From Sphingomonadales bacterium (GTDB lineage: Bacteria > Pseudomonadota > Alphaproteobacteria > Sphingomonadales > Sphingomonadaceae): a stretch of DNA of 64,000 nt. Positions within the stretch are counted from its first letter, which is position 1. Each line of letters begins with the position of its first letter. Of this stretch, positions 37,364 through 47,466 are shown piece by piece. The position numbers and the translations under genes were made by a program. The notes beneath the pieces were generated by a model. The model ran no database searches and was not told the DNA's origin. It worked only from the letters and a program-made list of their open reading frames with translations. The stretch lies in assembly GCA_025362295.1 (NCBI GenBank), contig JANYGX010000022.1, positions 21,756-85,755 on the forward strand, written 5' to 3'.

Positions 37364-38554
37364 ATGATCACCCCTGTGATGCCCGTTTATGCTCGTGCCA
37401 ATATCGAAGTGGATCATGGCGAGGGGGTTTATCTGTACGATGCGGCCGGCCACAAGTATCTCGACTTTGCTGCTGGTATTGCAGTTAATGTTGTGGGGCA
37501 CGGGCACCCGCATCTGGTGAAGACTATGCAGGCGCAGGCAGCAAAGCTCTGGCACACATCGAACCTCTACCGCATTCCCGAGGGCGAGCGGCTGGCTGAG
37601 CGGTTGCGCGAAAATACGTTTGCCGACACGATGTTTTTCACCAACTCCGGCGCTGAGGCGTGGGAGTGTGCCGTGAAAGTGGCGCGGGCCTATCAGGGCG
37701 CTGTTGGCCATCCGGAAAAATTTCGTATCATCACCTGTTCAAATGCGTTTCATGGCCGCACGCTGGCGGGCATTGCGTCCACCGATCAGGAGAAATTGCG
37801 CAAGGGTTTTGAGCCATTGCCGGATTGGTTCAAGGTGGTGCCGTTCAACAATCTTGCTGCACTTGAGGCAGCGATTGATCCGAGTGTCGGGGCGATCAAG
37901 TTTGAACCGATTCAGGGTGAGGGCGGTGTTACAGCAGCGACACAGGAGTTTATGCGTGGCGCGCGTGCACTTTGTGACAAACACGACCTGCTGCTCATAC
38001 TAGATGAAATCCAGTGCGGTGTCGGACGCACCGGCAAATTTTTCGCTTATGAGCATTATGGAATTGAGCCGGATGTCATGTGTATTGCAAAAGGCATCGG
38101 CGGTGGCTTTCCGATGGGAGCCTGTCTGGCGACAGAGCGTGCCGCGAAAGGCATGACCATCGGCACGCATGGCTCCACGTATGGTGGCAACCCGATGGCT
38201 ATGGCCATTGGCAATGCAGTGCTCGACGTGGTGCTGGAGCCGGGCTTTATGGAGCATGTTACTGCGATGGGCCAGCGGCTTGAACAGTCACTGCTGCAAA
38301 TGATTCCCAATCACGAGGATATTTTTGTGAATGAGCCGGTGCGCGGCATGGGCCTGATGCGCGGCATAAAAGCCAAAGTGCCAAGTCGGGATTTTGTCAA
38401 TCATGCACGGGCGTCAGGCATTATGGCCGTGGCCGCCGCCGGTGATGTGGTGCGGCTTTTACCGCCGCTGATTATTGAAGAAAAACATATCGCCGAAGCC
38501 ATGGACAAACTGTCGGCGGCGGCCCGCAGCTACCCTGTTGCCAAAGCTGCGTGA
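37364..38554 (+). CDS. argD: Acetylornithine aminotransferase
   Basis: 396 residues from ATG 37364, which has AAGGA nine bases upstream; a longer frame from 37277 lacks such a site. Class III PLP-dependent aminotransferase: LDFAAGIAVNVVGHGHP near 41, the phosphate-binding FTNSGAEAWECA, LILDEIQCGVGRTG near 215 and the PLP lysine in CIAKGIGGGFPMGA (about 245). It acts in arginine biosynthesis and possibly in lysine biosynthesis. It overlaps hslO by 4 bases. In many relatives argF lies between argD and hslO; it is absent here. Confidence 0.92.
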   Translation: MITPVMPVYARANIEVDHGEGVYLYDAAGHKYLDFAAGIAVNVVGHGHPHLVKTMQAQAAKLWHTSNLYRIPEGERLAERLRENTFADTMFFTNSGAEAWECAVKVARAYQGAVGHPEKFRIITCSNAFHGRTLAGIASTDQEKLRKGFEPLPDWFKVVPFNNLAALEAAIDPSVGAIKFEPIQGEGGVTAATQEFMRGARALCDKHDLLLILDEIQCGVGRTGKFFAYEHYGIEPDVMCIAKGIGGGFPMGACLATERAAKGMTIGTHGSTYGGNPMAMAIGNAVLDVVLEPGFMEHVTAMGQRLEQSLLQMIPNHEDIFVNEPVRGMGLMRGIKAKVPSRDFVNHARASGIMAVAAAGDVVRLLPPLIIEEKHIAEAMDKLSAAARSYPVAKAA

Positions 38555-39483
38555 GCAAAATTACCCCAGAGCAACAACCTTTTATTGACAACGTTTTGCC
38601 GTTCCAGATCGAGACACTGGATGTGCGTGGCAGGTTTGTGCGGCTGGGGCCGGTTTTGAATAATGTGCTTGCCGCTCACCAATATCCGGCACCGGTTGCC
38701 TTTCTGCTCGCTGAAGCTTTGGCGTTGACAGCCCTGCTGGGGTCGGTGCTGCGCGACGGCGGCGCGCAAGTGACCATTCAGGCGCGCTCTGATGGGCCAG
38801 TGCGCTTGCTAGTGACAGATTATCTGGTGAGCGATAAGGGCGTCGGGCACATTCGCGGCTATGCAGAATTCGATGCGGCTAAAATCGCTGCCTTGCCATC
38901 AACAACGCGACTGGAACAATTATGTGGTCACGGTCATCTTGCACTCACTATTGATCAACCCGGCGAAAACGATCGCTATCAGGGCATTGTGCCGCTTGAA
39001 GGTGTTGATTTGAGCGAAGCCACCCAAACTTATTTTGAGGCCTCCGAGCAGCTGCCGACCGTTTGCAAGCTCGCTGCACGACACAACGAGCAAACCGGAC
39101 TTTGGTCGGCAGGTGGGTTGCTTGTGCAACATCTGGCGCGCAGTGAGGCAGGTGGTGAGCGCTTGTTTGCATCAGATGCTTACCCCAACTGGCTCTACGC
39201 GAAGGCGCTGGCAAGCACTATCAAGGCCGTTGAGCTTTGCGACCAGTCACTGTCTTTGACAGATTTGATCTGGCGCCTGTTTCATCAGGATGAGCCGCGC
39301 ATTTTCCCGGCTCTTGGCATCACCAAAGGCTGCCGCTGCACCCGCGAGCGCATTCAGGGGGTTCTCAGACAATTCAGTTTTGAGGAGCTGGTCGATATGC
39401 GCGAGCCGGATGGATCGTTCAAACTCAACTGTGCGTTTTGTAGCAAGGATTGGATTATTGAACGGCCGGAGGAACACACCTGA
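38551..39483 (+). CDS. hslO: Redox-regulated chaperone Hsp33
   Basis: 310 residues, GTG start overlapping the argD stop. The C-terminal zinc centre has the four cysteines as CRC (KGCRCTRERI, about 266) and CAFC (LNCAFCSKDW, about 300). Under oxidative stress these form disulfides, zinc is released and the protein holds unfolding clients. Length and motifs are normal. Confidence 0.93.
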   Translation: MSKITPEQQPFIDNVLPFQIETLDVRGRFVRLGPVLNNVLAAHQYPAPVAFLLAEALALTALLGSVLRDGGAQVTIQARSDGPVRLLVTDYLVSDKGVGHIRGYAEFDAAKIAALPSTTRLEQLCGHGHLALTIDQPGENDRYQGIVPLEGVDLSEATQTYFEASEQLPTVCKLAARHNEQTGLWSAGGLLVQHLARSEAGGERLFASDAYPNWLYAKALASTIKAVELCDQSLSLTDLIWRLFHQDEPRIFPALGITKGCRCTRERIQGVLRQFSFEELVDMREPDGSFKLNCAFCSKDWIIERPEEHT

Positions 39484-39542
39484 ATTTGATGCAAACGTAA
39501 ATTATGCTATTGTCGTCTTAACAACATTTCAAAGGACATTTT

Positions 39543-40685
39543 ATGCTCGACACACAGGACCGCAGCGTATTTTCACCGGAGCATGAACAATTCCGCGATA
39601 GTGTGCGTAAAATGTTCGCGCGCGAGTTGGAACCCAATATTCAGACCTGGGAAGCGGCAGGCAAAGTGAGCAAAGACTTCTGGTTGAAATGCGGGGAGGG
39701 GGGTCTGCTGTGCCCCACCGTACCGCCGGCATATGGTGGCCTCGGGTTAGATTTTGGCTATAACGCCGTGATTGACGAAGAGATTGGCTATTCAGGATGC
39801 AGTGCTGGCATCACCTTGCAGTCAGACATTGTGGCGGATTATCTGGTGGCCTACGGTTCGGAAGAGCAAAAACTCAAATGGCTGCCGCGCATGGTGAGTG
39901 GCGAGACGATCACGGCGATTGCCATGACTGAACCAGGTGCGGGATCAGATCTGCAGGGCATCCGCACCACGGCCAAGCGCGATGGCAACCATTATGTCAT
40001 CAATGGTTCAAAAACTTACATCACTAACGGCCAGAATGCTGATCTCATCATTGTGGTGGCCAAAACGCAGCCGGAGCTGGGTGCCAAGGGCACCTCGCTC
40101 ATTCTGGTTGAGTCAGATCGCGAGGGTTTTGAACGCGGTCGTAATCTTGATAAAATTGGCCAGCATTCAGCCGACACGTCGGAGTTGTTTTTCAAGGATG
40201 TGCGAGTGCCGATGACTAATTGTCTTGGTGAGGAGAACATGGGTTTTATATATCTGATGAGCCAGCTGCCGCAGGAGCGGCTTTCGATTGCGATTGCTGG
40301 TCAGGCCTCCGCCCAGCGCGCATTTGATGAAACCGTTGTGTTTGTTAAAGACCGTAAGGTGTTTGGCAAAACCGTATTTGATTTCCAGAATACAAAATTT
40401 GTGCTTGCGGATTTGAAAACAAGTTTACAGGTCGGTTGGGCACATATTGATCATTGCCTGGCGCGCCACTTGAAAGGCAAACTGACAGCTGCAGAAGGGT
40501 CGGCGGCCAAGCTCTGGCACACAGAGTTGCAGTGGGATGTGGTTGATGCCTGCCTGCAACTTCACGGTGGTGCTGGTTACATGAATGAATATGCGATAGC
40601 GCGGCTATGGCGCGATGCCCGGGTGCAGCGCATCTATGGCGGCACATCAGAAATCATGAAAGAGGTTATCAGTCGGACAATATAA
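39543..40685 (+). CDS. Acyl-CoA dehydrogenase, long-chain type
   Basis: 380 residues. FAD/substrate motifs IAMTEPGAGSDLQGI and TYITNG are present. The catalytic base appears to be the Glu in QLPQERLSIAI (about 243), and the other common position is Gly (RIYGGTSEIMKE), the pattern of long-chain and isovaleryl-type enzymes. It makes the trans-2 double bond in acyl-CoA and passes electrons to ETF. It is monocistronic between hslO and the second repeat copy. Confidence 0.92.
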   Translation: MLDTQDRSVFSPEHEQFRDSVRKMFARELEPNIQTWEAAGKVSKDFWLKCGEGGLLCPTVPPAYGGLGLDFGYNAVIDEEIGYSGCSAGITLQSDIVADYLVAYGSEEQKLKWLPRMVSGETITAIAMTEPGAGSDLQGIRTTAKRDGNHYVINGSKTYITNGQNADLIIVVAKTQPELGAKGTSLILVESDREGFERGRNLDKIGQHSADTSELFFKDVRVPMTNCLGEENMGFIYLMSQLPQERLSIAIAGQASAQRAFDETVVFVKDRKVFGKTVFDFQNTKFVLADLKTSLQVGWAHIDHCLARHLKGKLTAAEGSAAKLWHTELQWDVVDACLQLHGGAGYMNEYAIARLWRDARVQRIYGGTSEIMKEVISRTI

Positions 40686-40990
40686 ACTGACAGAGTTTGC
40701 CAACAATATTTGAAGTGACAAAGTAAAGAGTGTATTCGTTTGTCTATCCTGTTAACCCACTCGCGTTGCCCACAACTCCACAGGCTCAACAAAAGCAGAA
40801 GAAAGAAATATTTGAAATATTAAGGCGCGGCATTCCCGCCAGCCTCAGCCATCAAGAACAAGGACTCTTCTTATGAATGAACGCCAAAACAGGGCCAGTT
40901 CACCCAAAAGAATATCACTAACAACCTAAGCTAAAATGACGAAAATTTACATATTACACTTTCAATGTCAAATTTAACAAAAACTTTAAT
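40686..40990. other. Intergenic stretch with repeat copy B, no gene seen
   Basis: This stretch of 305 bases separates the acyl-CoA dehydrogenase from the glycosyltransferase. It holds repeat copy B at 40772-40878 and, after it, AT-rich DNA. An ATG at 40873 opens an 18-codon frame (MNERQNRASSPKRISLTT) preceded by AAGGA, matching the position of the small frame in copy A but not its sequence. No transposase codons are recognisable upstream of the repeat here. Confidence 0.6.
40772..40878 (+). repeat. Diverged direct repeat, copy B
   Basis: Matches 37038-37146 in the same orientation with scattered substitutions and the same GCATTCCCGCCAGCCTCAGC core. The two copies bracket argD, hslO and the acyl-CoA dehydrogenase, about 3.7 kb apart. 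Since copy A begins inside a transposase remnant, copy B is probably what is left of a second insertion or of a duplication. Confidence 0.8.
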
Positions 40991-42105
40991 ATGACCCAGA
41001 AAACAATTCTTTTCATCTCGGATAATTTTTCCCCTATCGTCGGTGGCACGCCGACTGTTTATCATCAAATATGTTCGAGAAATTCTGAACTTGTCTATGG
41101 CTTGAGTTCCACACACACCATGGGTGCAGAAAAGGCAGGTTGGCGGGAATATGATGCCAGATGCGGATATGCCATGCAGAGACTTAAATATCTTAAATCA
41201 CCAGAACGCGCCGCGTCAGGCGAACGGCTAATTGGATTGATGTCAGGGATACTTTATGAAGTGGGCTTTGCAGCAATAATATTCTTAACGCTGGCTCAAA
41301 TCTTTTGGAAAAAAAAGATAACATCTGTTTGTATAGGAGAACTTGTTTATTGTGGTTGGATCGGACTCGTATGTAAATATATTTTTTGCAAAAAACTCAT
41401 ACTCTATTGTCATGGTGAAGAGTTGACAATTGCACACAACACACGGGCTGGATCACTTCGTCAAATTGTGCTGCAAAAAGCCGATATAATTATTGCCGTT
41501 AGCCGGTTTTGCTCTGATGCCATTGTATCGAAATACGGGATTAATCCTGTGAAAATAAAAATTCTTACAAATGGCGTTAGCTTAGAAGATTTTTATCTGC
41601 CAGACACAGCAAAGCAAAACTTGAAGAATTCTGGATATGAAAATAAGAAAATAATTCTTGCGGCTGGTCGGCATGTGCCTCGCAAGGGTTTTGATGCTCT
41701 CATTAATGCATTGCCAGCTCTTATTCAACGCATGCCGAATGTGCACCTGATTGTTTTGGGGGAAGGTCCTGAAACAAACAATTTAATATCTCTTGCAAAC
41801 ACATTGAACATGTCTGCTCATGTTGAATTTAAAGGTAAGGTTTCCGCTTCTTCGTTACGACATCACTATCAGATGGCAGACGTGTTTGTGATGCCAAACA
41901 GAACCATGCCGGATGGTGATACGGAGGGGTTTGGTCTGGTTTTTCTTGAGGCCAACGCTTGTGGCACTATCAGTGCGGGTGGGACAGCGGGTGGTGCAAT
42001 TGAGGCCATTAAATTGGCATATCAGGCTATAGCGTTGAATATGCGCGAGCCAATTCCTGGCAAAAAAGTGCAGACCTCTTTCGCGACATTGTCATGATTG
42101 CATAG
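40991..42105 (+). pseudogene. GT4 family glycosyltransferase with damaged 3' end
   Basis: The open frame runs 40991-42097 (368 residues). The N-terminal domain (ISDNFSPIVGGTPTVYHQI) and the donor-site domain (IILAAGRHVPRKGFDALINA, VFVMPNRTMPDGDTEGFGLVFLEANACG) are normal for GT4. After GGAIEAI (about 42012) the frame leaves the family, while another frame from about 42013 to 42105 reads EYARANSWQKSADLFRDI, the usual GT4 C-terminal helix. The 40-60 residues normally between them are missing, so an internal deletion that also changed frame is the simplest reading. The family transfers sugars from nucleotide-sugar donors to lipid or polysaccharide acceptors. Activity is doubtful. It follows repeat copy B. 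Confidence 0.75.
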
Positions 42106-42149
42106 CTGATACTCTTGACGCCGTGATTTAATGCTTTACCGTTAAAGTT

Positions 42150-42977
42150 ATGGTTTATAGTTTTACCAGTGATGCACTACAAGACATCGGCGCGACAGAT
42201 GATGAGGATTTTGACATTCTTGAGGCGGCACTTGTTCTCGCAAGCCTGGACCATCCTGAAATTTTACTGGAAAGCTATCGTGCACATCTGGATCAGCTTG
42301 TCGAAGATTGTGGCACACTGGGAGCAACAGCGCATGATGCAGATACACAAGCTGCCGTATTGTCTTCGATTATTGCTACACGCTACGGCTATACAGGCGA
42401 CAGTCAAACGTATGACGACCCTGCCAATGCCAACTTAATTGAGGTTATTGATCGGCGGCTTGGTTTGCCGGTGGCTCTCGGTATTATTTATATTGGAGTA
42501 GCCAGGCGGCTTGGATGGGAGAGCTTCGGTCTTAATGTGCCAGCGCATTTTCTTGTCTGTGTCGGTCTTGATACGCAATCTGTAGTGGTTGACCCGTTTG
42601 ATGATGGTCGCTTGCTTGATGCTGATAAACTTCCCGAACGTTTGATTGGTCTGGGTATATCGCCCGACCAGCTTGATCAGGTGCAGCTTCCGGTGTTGCC
42701 GGACCGTGCCGTGCTGGTGCGTTTGCTGAATAATCTATCGACACGCGCAGAACTGAGTGGCGATCTGCCGCGTGCACTTGAATTGCATATGCGGATGACC
42801 AGTCTTGCGCCTTGCTATACAGGGTTGTGGTGGGAACGCGCTAGGCTTGAGCAAATTCTTGGTCAACTGAGTGCCGCGCGCGCGTCTCTTACAAATATGC
42901 TGGAAACTACACACGATATTGAACTTGAAAAGCGCATTCGACTAGCGCAGGTTGTGCTTGCCAGATCCCTGAATTAA
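42150..42977 (+). CDS. SirB1-like protein (transglutaminase-like fold plus helical repeats)
   Basis: 275 residues. A transglutaminase-core-like domain typical of SirB1 family proteins: LIEVIDRRLGLPVALGIIYI (about 94-113), then FGLNVPAHFLVCVG and VVVDPFDDGRLL. The C-terminal third (LLNNLSTRAELSGDLPRALE, TGLWWERARLEQILG) looks like TPR-type helices. The domain usually lacks a full catalytic triad, so a binding role is likely. Function not established. It starts 45 bases after the end of the damaged glycosyltransferase. Confidence 0.82.
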   Translation: MVYSFTSDALQDIGATDDEDFDILEAALVLASLDHPEILLESYRAHLDQLVEDCGTLGATAHDADTQAAVLSSIIATRYGYTGDSQTYDDPANANLIEVIDRRLGLPVALGIIYIGVARRLGWESFGLNVPAHFLVCVGLDTQSVVVDPFDDGRLLDADKLPERLIGLGISPDQLDQVQLPVLPDRAVLVRLLNNLSTRAELSGDLPRALELHMRMTSLAPCYTGLWWERARLEQILGQLSAARASLTNMLETTHDIELEKRIRLAQVVLARSLN

Positions 42978-43016
42978 AGTTTTTACTCATATATTCGACT
43001 CAACCAAAGGCTTATC

Positions 43017-43967
43017 ATGACTTTGCGCGTCGCAGTTCAAATGGACCCGATAGAAGCTGTTAACATTAACGGTGATTCAACATTTGCGTTGATGCTCGAG
43101 GCAATGGCGCGCGGCTATCAATTGTTTCATTACACGCCGGATCAGCTTAGCTATGTTGAGGGAGAGGTTGTTGCCACAGCGCGACCGATCACTGTGCAGA
43201 AAGTGCAAGGTTCACATTTTACGGCTGGTGACAGTCTGCGAATAAGCCTAAAAACTGACGTTGATGTGGTGCTGCTGAGACAAGACCCGCCGTTCGATCT
43301 CGCCTACATAACCACCACGCATCTACTTGAAATGATCCAGCCGGATACATTGGTGGTGAACGACCCTGCCTCTGTGCGCAATGCGCCGGAAAAACTCTTT
43401 GTAACAAAATTTCGTGAACTGATGCCACCAACGCTGATCAGCCGCTCTCGTTCTGAAATTGCACGTTTTCGTTCTGTTCATAAAGATGTGGTGATCAAGC
43501 CACTTTATGGCAATGCGGGCACGGCTGTGTTCTTCATGGGCGAGAATGACCCTAATGCAGCAGCGCTGATAGAAATGTTCGAAGTCTTAGACCGCGCCCC
43601 TTATATGGTGCAGAAATTTCTGCCGCAGGTAAGTGAGGGCGACAAGCGCATTGTGATTGTGGATGGAGAGGTTGCCGGTGCTATCAACCGCTTGCCAAAA
43701 TCTGGTGAAATCCGCTCCAACCTTGCGGCAGGTGGTGTTGCCGCTGAAACGGTTTTATCTGCGCGAGACAAAGAGATTTGTGCTGCAATCGGCCCTGACC
43801 TCAAACGCATGGGGCTGGTGTTTGTTGGTATTGATGTAATTGCCGGACATTTGACCGAGATTAATGTGACCTCACCAACAGGAATTGTGGCAATTGATAA
43901 GTTCAGCGGCGGCAATACTGCCGGGCGAATTTGGGATGCAATTGAGCGACGGCAATCGTCGTTCTGA
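43017..43967 (+). CDS. gshB: Glutathione synthetase
   Basis: 316 residues. An N-terminal prokaryotic GSH synthetase domain (VAVQMDPIEAVNINGDSTF) and an ATP-grasp domain (DVVIKPLYGNAGTAVF; QVSEGDKRIVIVDGEVAGA; LTEINVTSPTGI) define the family. It joins gamma-glutamylcysteine and glycine using ATP in the cytoplasm. The glutathione it makes is needed by the formaldehyde operon at 49-52 kb. Confidence 0.95.
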   Translation: MTLRVAVQMDPIEAVNINGDSTFALMLEAMARGYQLFHYTPDQLSYVEGEVVATARPITVQKVQGSHFTAGDSLRISLKTDVDVVLLRQDPPFDLAYITTTHLLEMIQPDTLVVNDPASVRNAPEKLFVTKFRELMPPTLISRSRSEIARFRSVHKDVVIKPLYGNAGTAVFFMGENDPNAAALIEMFEVLDRAPYMVQKFLPQVSEGDKRIVIVDGEVAGAINRLPKSGEIRSNLAAGGVAAETVLSARDKEICAAIGPDLKRMGLVFVGIDVIAGHLTEINVTSPTGIVAIDKFSGGNTAGRIWDAIERRQSSF

Positions 43968-44154
43968 ATTCATTTCTTGATTTATGAATGTATCAGTTTT
44001 AGTTTCAGCGAGCTGGCCAACATCTACAAAACCGATATCTTTGTTTTCGATAGTCGCCCCTGCTTTAAGTTTGGCACCGGTCAGCACGTCCACCTAGAAT
44101 AACCTTTTGTGCACCAGCAAGCTTTTGCCGCGTCAATCACCTGTTTCAATTTTA
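43968..44154 (-). other. Intergenic space with a possible coding remnant
   Basis: On the minus strand bases 44093-43985 read VDVLTGAKLKAGATIENKDI followed by GFVDVGQLAETKTDTFI, with coding-like composition, but an in-frame TAG comes directly before it. Upstream bases look coding in other frames. It may be the tail of a decayed gene; I do not recognise the family. Confidence 0.25.
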
Positions 44155-44640
44155 TCACAAACCTTGAAAATGCACAGCGCCAGCCAATGTGGCACGCATA
44201 ATGCGCAAATCTTTAAGCACGTTTGCAGTATCCAGTTGCGGCTGAACATCGAAGCGATTTTGCACAGTTGACACTGTTGCTGGCGCATCGTGTGGCTCTG
44301 GTATTATGGTAGCAAAATCTTCATTCAATTCTAGAGTAGGATCTTGAGGCGGTGCATTGTCATCTTGCGAACCTCTGTACACGCCTAGCCTTGCAGGCCC
44401 TTGCTCGCGCAATAATTTCTGTACACCGCGTATTGTGTACCCATCTGTATATAGAAGGCGATTTATAGAGCGCAGCAAATGCAAATCTTCAGGGCGATAA
44501 TAACGACGATTGCCGCCACGTTTCATTGGTTTTATTGCTGAGAACTTGCTCTCCCAAAATCTGAGCACGTGCTGTGGCACCCCAAGTTCTTCGGAAACTT
44601 CACTGATTGTACGAAATGCCGTTACAGATTTTTCTGTCAT
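44155..44640 (-). CDS. MerR family transcriptional regulator
   Basis: 161 residues. The MerR winged-helix domain is at the N-terminus: [20 protein letters not shown], then [20 protein letters not shown]. The rest (about 85-161) is low in similarity, Pro/Asp-rich and lacks metal-binding cysteines. This type lies directly after ihfA in many alphaproteobacteria, as here. Target genes unknown. Confidence 0.9.
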   Translation of the reverse strand: MTEKSVTAFRTISEVSEELGVPQHVLRFWESKFSAIKPMKRGGNRRYYRPEDLHLLRSINRLLYTDGYTIRGVQKLLREQGPARLGVYRGSQDDNAPPQDPTLELNEDFATIIPEPHDAPATVSTVQNRFDVQPQLDTANVLKDLRIMRATLAGAVHFQGL

Positions 44641-44655
44641 GTCACTAAAAGTTAC

Positions 44656-44985
44656 TTAAGAAGTTTTTTCGATAGAGGCCGCAAGTGTAGCTGTGCCCGT
44701 GTTGATCTGCTCCCGCAGGATTTGGCTCGGGCGAAAAGTCAGCACTCGGCGAGGATCAATGGGCACTTCCTGGCCAGTTTTAGGATTGCGACCTACACGA
44801 CCGTTTTTCTTGCGCACAACAAAAGTACCAAAGGAAGACACTTTTACATTCTCACCATTTTCGACAGCTTTCGATATTGTTTCCAATACCTGCTCCACGA
44901 GCATAGCGGACTCTGTGCGTGAAAGGCCGAGATCGTGATTAACGGCTTCCGTTAGCTGTGCACGTGTCAGTGTATCTTTATCCAT
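44656..44985 (-). CDS. ihfA: Integration host factor subunit alpha
   Basis: 109 residues. HU/IHF fold with [20 protein letters not shown] at the start, [20 protein letters not shown], the minor-groove arm, and [14 protein letters not shown]. It bends DNA as a heterodimer with IhfB. A clear AAGGTGAG ribosome site precedes the ATG. It is preceded by fabH and followed by merR in the same orientation. Confidence 0.94.
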   Translation of the reverse strand: MDKDTLTRAQLTEAVNHDLGLSRTESAMLVEQVLETISKAVENGENVKVSSFGTFVVRKKNGRVGRNPKTGQEVPIDPRRVLTFRPSQILREQINTGTATLAASIEKTS

Positions 44986-45092
44986 GATCTCACCTTTATT
45001 TTTAACCCTAAAATTAAATATTACACCAACTTAGAAAATTGGTCAAATTGAACACCATACAATAAATTCTTAAGACACATGATTGAAATCTA

Positions 45093-46082
45093 CTACCATC
45101 TGACCAAAGCTGCGCCCCATGTAAAACCACCCCCCATCGCTTCAAACATCAAAAGATCGCCCGGTTTTATGCGCCCATCGTTGACTGCCACATTGAGTGC
45201 CAGTGGCACGGAAGCTGCAGATGTATTGGCGTGTCGGTCAACAGTCACTATCACGCGGTCAACATTCATGCCAAGTTTGGTTGCGGTGGCTTCCAGAATG
45301 CGGCGATTGGCTTGGTGCGGTACAATCCAGTCTATATCAGCAGGCATAAATCCAGAGTCAGCAAGGGTATCGCCAACAACGGCTGTCAGATTTGTTACCG
45401 CGTGACGGAAAACTTCACGGCCTTTCATGCGCAGGTGGCCAACTGTGCGAGTTGATGACGGGCCACCATCAACGTACAGCAGATCATGGTGCCGACCGTC
45501 TGAGTGCAAACGTGTCGCCAATATCCCCCGATCTGTCTTGCTGTTTTGCGCTTTTTCGGCACGCAGCACCACTGCACCAGCGCCGTCACCAAACAACACG
45601 CAGGTGCCACGATCAGTCCAGTCCAGCAAGCGACTGAATGTTTCGGCTCCAATCACCAATACATTTGTTACTTGGCCGGCCTTGATAAAATTATCAGCAA
45701 CAGCCAATGCATAAACAAAGCCTGAGCAGACAGCCTGTACATCAAAGGCAAATCCACGAGTCATGCCAAGTTTATGCTGAACCTTTGTGGCCACCGATGG
45801 AAAGGTTTCATCTGGCGTCGCCGTGGCTACCACAATCATATCAATGGCTTCAGCTGGAATGCCAGCGTGGCTCAGCGCCTGTTTGGCGGCTTCCGTGGCA
45901 AGGTCGGAGGTCATTTCCCCATCAGCCGCAATATGTCGCTGGCGTATGCCGGTGCGCTCAACAATCCATTCGTCCGTTGTCTCAACTGTTGCTGCCAATG
46001 CCGCATTCGTCAGAATTTTCTCAGGCAAATAACTACCGACAGCAATCACCTGACTGCGCCACCTGACGTGTAACTCGCTCAT
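45093..46082 (-). CDS. fabH: Beta-ketoacyl-ACP synthase III
   Basis: 329 residues. The Cys-His-Asn triad is visible: [27 protein letters not shown] and [28 protein letters not shown] ends the protein as usual. It starts fatty-acid synthesis by condensing acetyl-CoA with malonyl-ACP. It overlaps plsX by 4 bases. Confidence 0.96.
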   Translation of the reverse strand: MSELHVRWRSQVIAVGSYLPEKILTNAALAATVETTDEWIVERTGIRQRHIAADGEMTSDLATEAAKQALSHAGIPAEAIDMIVVATATPDETFPSVATKVQHKLGMTRGFAFDVQAVCSGFVYALAVADNFIKAGQVTNVLVIGAETFSRLLDWTDRGTCVLFGDGAGAVVLRAEKAQNSKTDRGILATRLHSDGRHHDLLYVDGGPSSTRTVGHLRMKGREVFRHAVTNLTAVVGDTLADSGFMPADIDWIVPHQANRRILEATATKLGMNVDRVIVTVDRHANTSAASVPLALNVAVNDGRIKPGDLLMFEAMGGGFTWGAALVRW

Positions 46083-47134
46083 AGGGCTTGCACCAGCAAG
46101 GGAGGCACTGGCGCACTGACATGCACTGTGCCTATGTCATGGGCAATACGCTCGCCAAGATTGTCAGCAATCAGGTCAAGCGCGACCCCTATAGCGCTGG
46201 CAAAGCCAGATGCGCTTGCACCCCCATGGCTTTTCACTACTAAACCATTCAACCCAAGAAAAACGGCGCCATTATGATTATTGGGGTCAAGATGGTTGCG
46301 CAAGGACGAGAGCGCCGTGCGCGAAAACAGATATCCAAACTTTGTCCAGAGTGACGCCTGAAAGGCCTGACGCAGAAGCGATCCCACCAGTTTCGCGGTA
46401 CCCTCAGCCGTTTTAAGCGCAATATTGCCTGAAAAGCCATCGGTAACGACCACATCCACATCGCCACTGCCGATCTTGTCGCCTTCAACAAAGCCAACAA
46501 ATTCAAGTGCCAAATTGGTATTATCGCGCAAGCGATTGGCGGCGTCACGAAGCGCTTCGGTGCCTTTCATTTCTTCAACACCAATATTGAGCAGCGCTAC
46601 TTTTGGTCTTTTGAGGCCAAGTACCGTTCGCGCAAAGGCAGCACCCATAACAGCAAATTCTACCAAGTTATCAGCCGAACATTCAGTATTAGCGCCAAGG
46701 TCCAACATAACGCACTCAGCTCTAACAGTTGGTAAGAGTGATGCTAACGCTGGTCGGTCAATACCGGTCATGGTGCGCAAGGCAAATTTGGCAATTGCCA
46801 TCATTGCGCCCGTGTTGCCAGCTGACACAGTTGCATGCGCACGTCCTTCTTTCACAGCAGCTATGGCGAGCCCCATGCTCGATGTGCGCGAACGGCGCAA
46901 GGCCTGACTTGGCTTATCCGTGCCAAGCACGACTTCCTGTGTATGAAATATAGTGGAAATTGTTTGTAATTTTGGAAATCGAAGCATAAGTGGCTCAATT
47001 TCGGCCTTATTCCCGTAAAATTGAAACTGTATGTTAGGATGAAGGCAGCGCGCCTCTTCGGCAGCTGGCACAATTACGGCGGGGCCTACGTCACCGCCCA
47101 TCGCATCGAGAGCGATTATGGGAAATGGTGACAT
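46079..47134 (-). CDS. plsX: Phosphate acyltransferase PlsX
   Basis: 351 residues. Family motifs [19 protein letters not shown] at the N-terminus, [18 protein letters not shown] and [17 protein letters not shown]. It makes acyl-phosphate from acyl-ACP for phospholipid synthesis. It is flanked by rpmF upstream and fabH downstream, the widespread rpmF-plsX-fabH order. Confidence 0.95.
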   Translation of the reverse strand: MSPFPIIALDAMGGDVGPAVIVPAAEEARCLHPNIQFQFYGNKAEIEPLMLRFPKLQTISTIFHTQEVVLGTDKPSQALRRSRTSSMGLAIAAVKEGRAHATVSAGNTGAMMAIAKFALRTMTGIDRPALASLLPTVRAECVMLDLGANTECSADNLVEFAVMGAAFARTVLGLKRPKVALLNIGVEEMKGTEALRDAANRLRDNTNLALEFVGFVEGDKIGSGDVDVVVTDGFSGNIALKTAEGTAKLVGSLLRQAFQASLWTKFGYLFSRTALSSLRNHLDPNNHNGAVFLGLNGLVVKSHGGASASGFASAIGVALDLIADNLGERIAHDIGTVHVSAPVPPLLVQAL

Positions 47135-47161
47135 GTCTGCACGCGCTATACGTTAATAAGT

Positions 47162-47341
47162 TCAGGCTGCAGCTTCTTTAACATCCCGACCATCATAATG
47201 GTTGCATGCACCGCAAATATGATGAGGAAGCTTGAGTTCGCCACAATTCGGGCATTCCTGATGGCTTGCAGCTGTCAAAGCGTGGTGGCTTCGGCGCATA
47301 TTGCGGCGTGAAGGTGAGGTTTTACGTTTTGGCACCGCCAT
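47162..47341 (-). CDS. rpmF: 50S ribosomal protein L32
   Basis: 59 residues from ATG 47341, which has AAGGA eight bases upstream and begins with the family sequence [20 protein letters not shown]. Cysteines [15 protein letters not shown] fit the zinc-binding form. A longer frame to 47377 does not match the family. Confidence 0.95.
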   Translation of the reverse strand: MAVPKRKTSPSRRNMRRSHHALTAASHQECPNCGELKLPHHICGACNHYDGRDVKEAAA

Positions 47342-47466
47342 GATACTGATCCTTATGAGTTTTTCTTCAACTCGCACTACAGCGAGCCGTTTTGGTCAAG
47401 CACAATATAATAATGATTTTTGGAACTGAAGCAACCAAAGAGTTTTAATTACATCAATATATCTTT

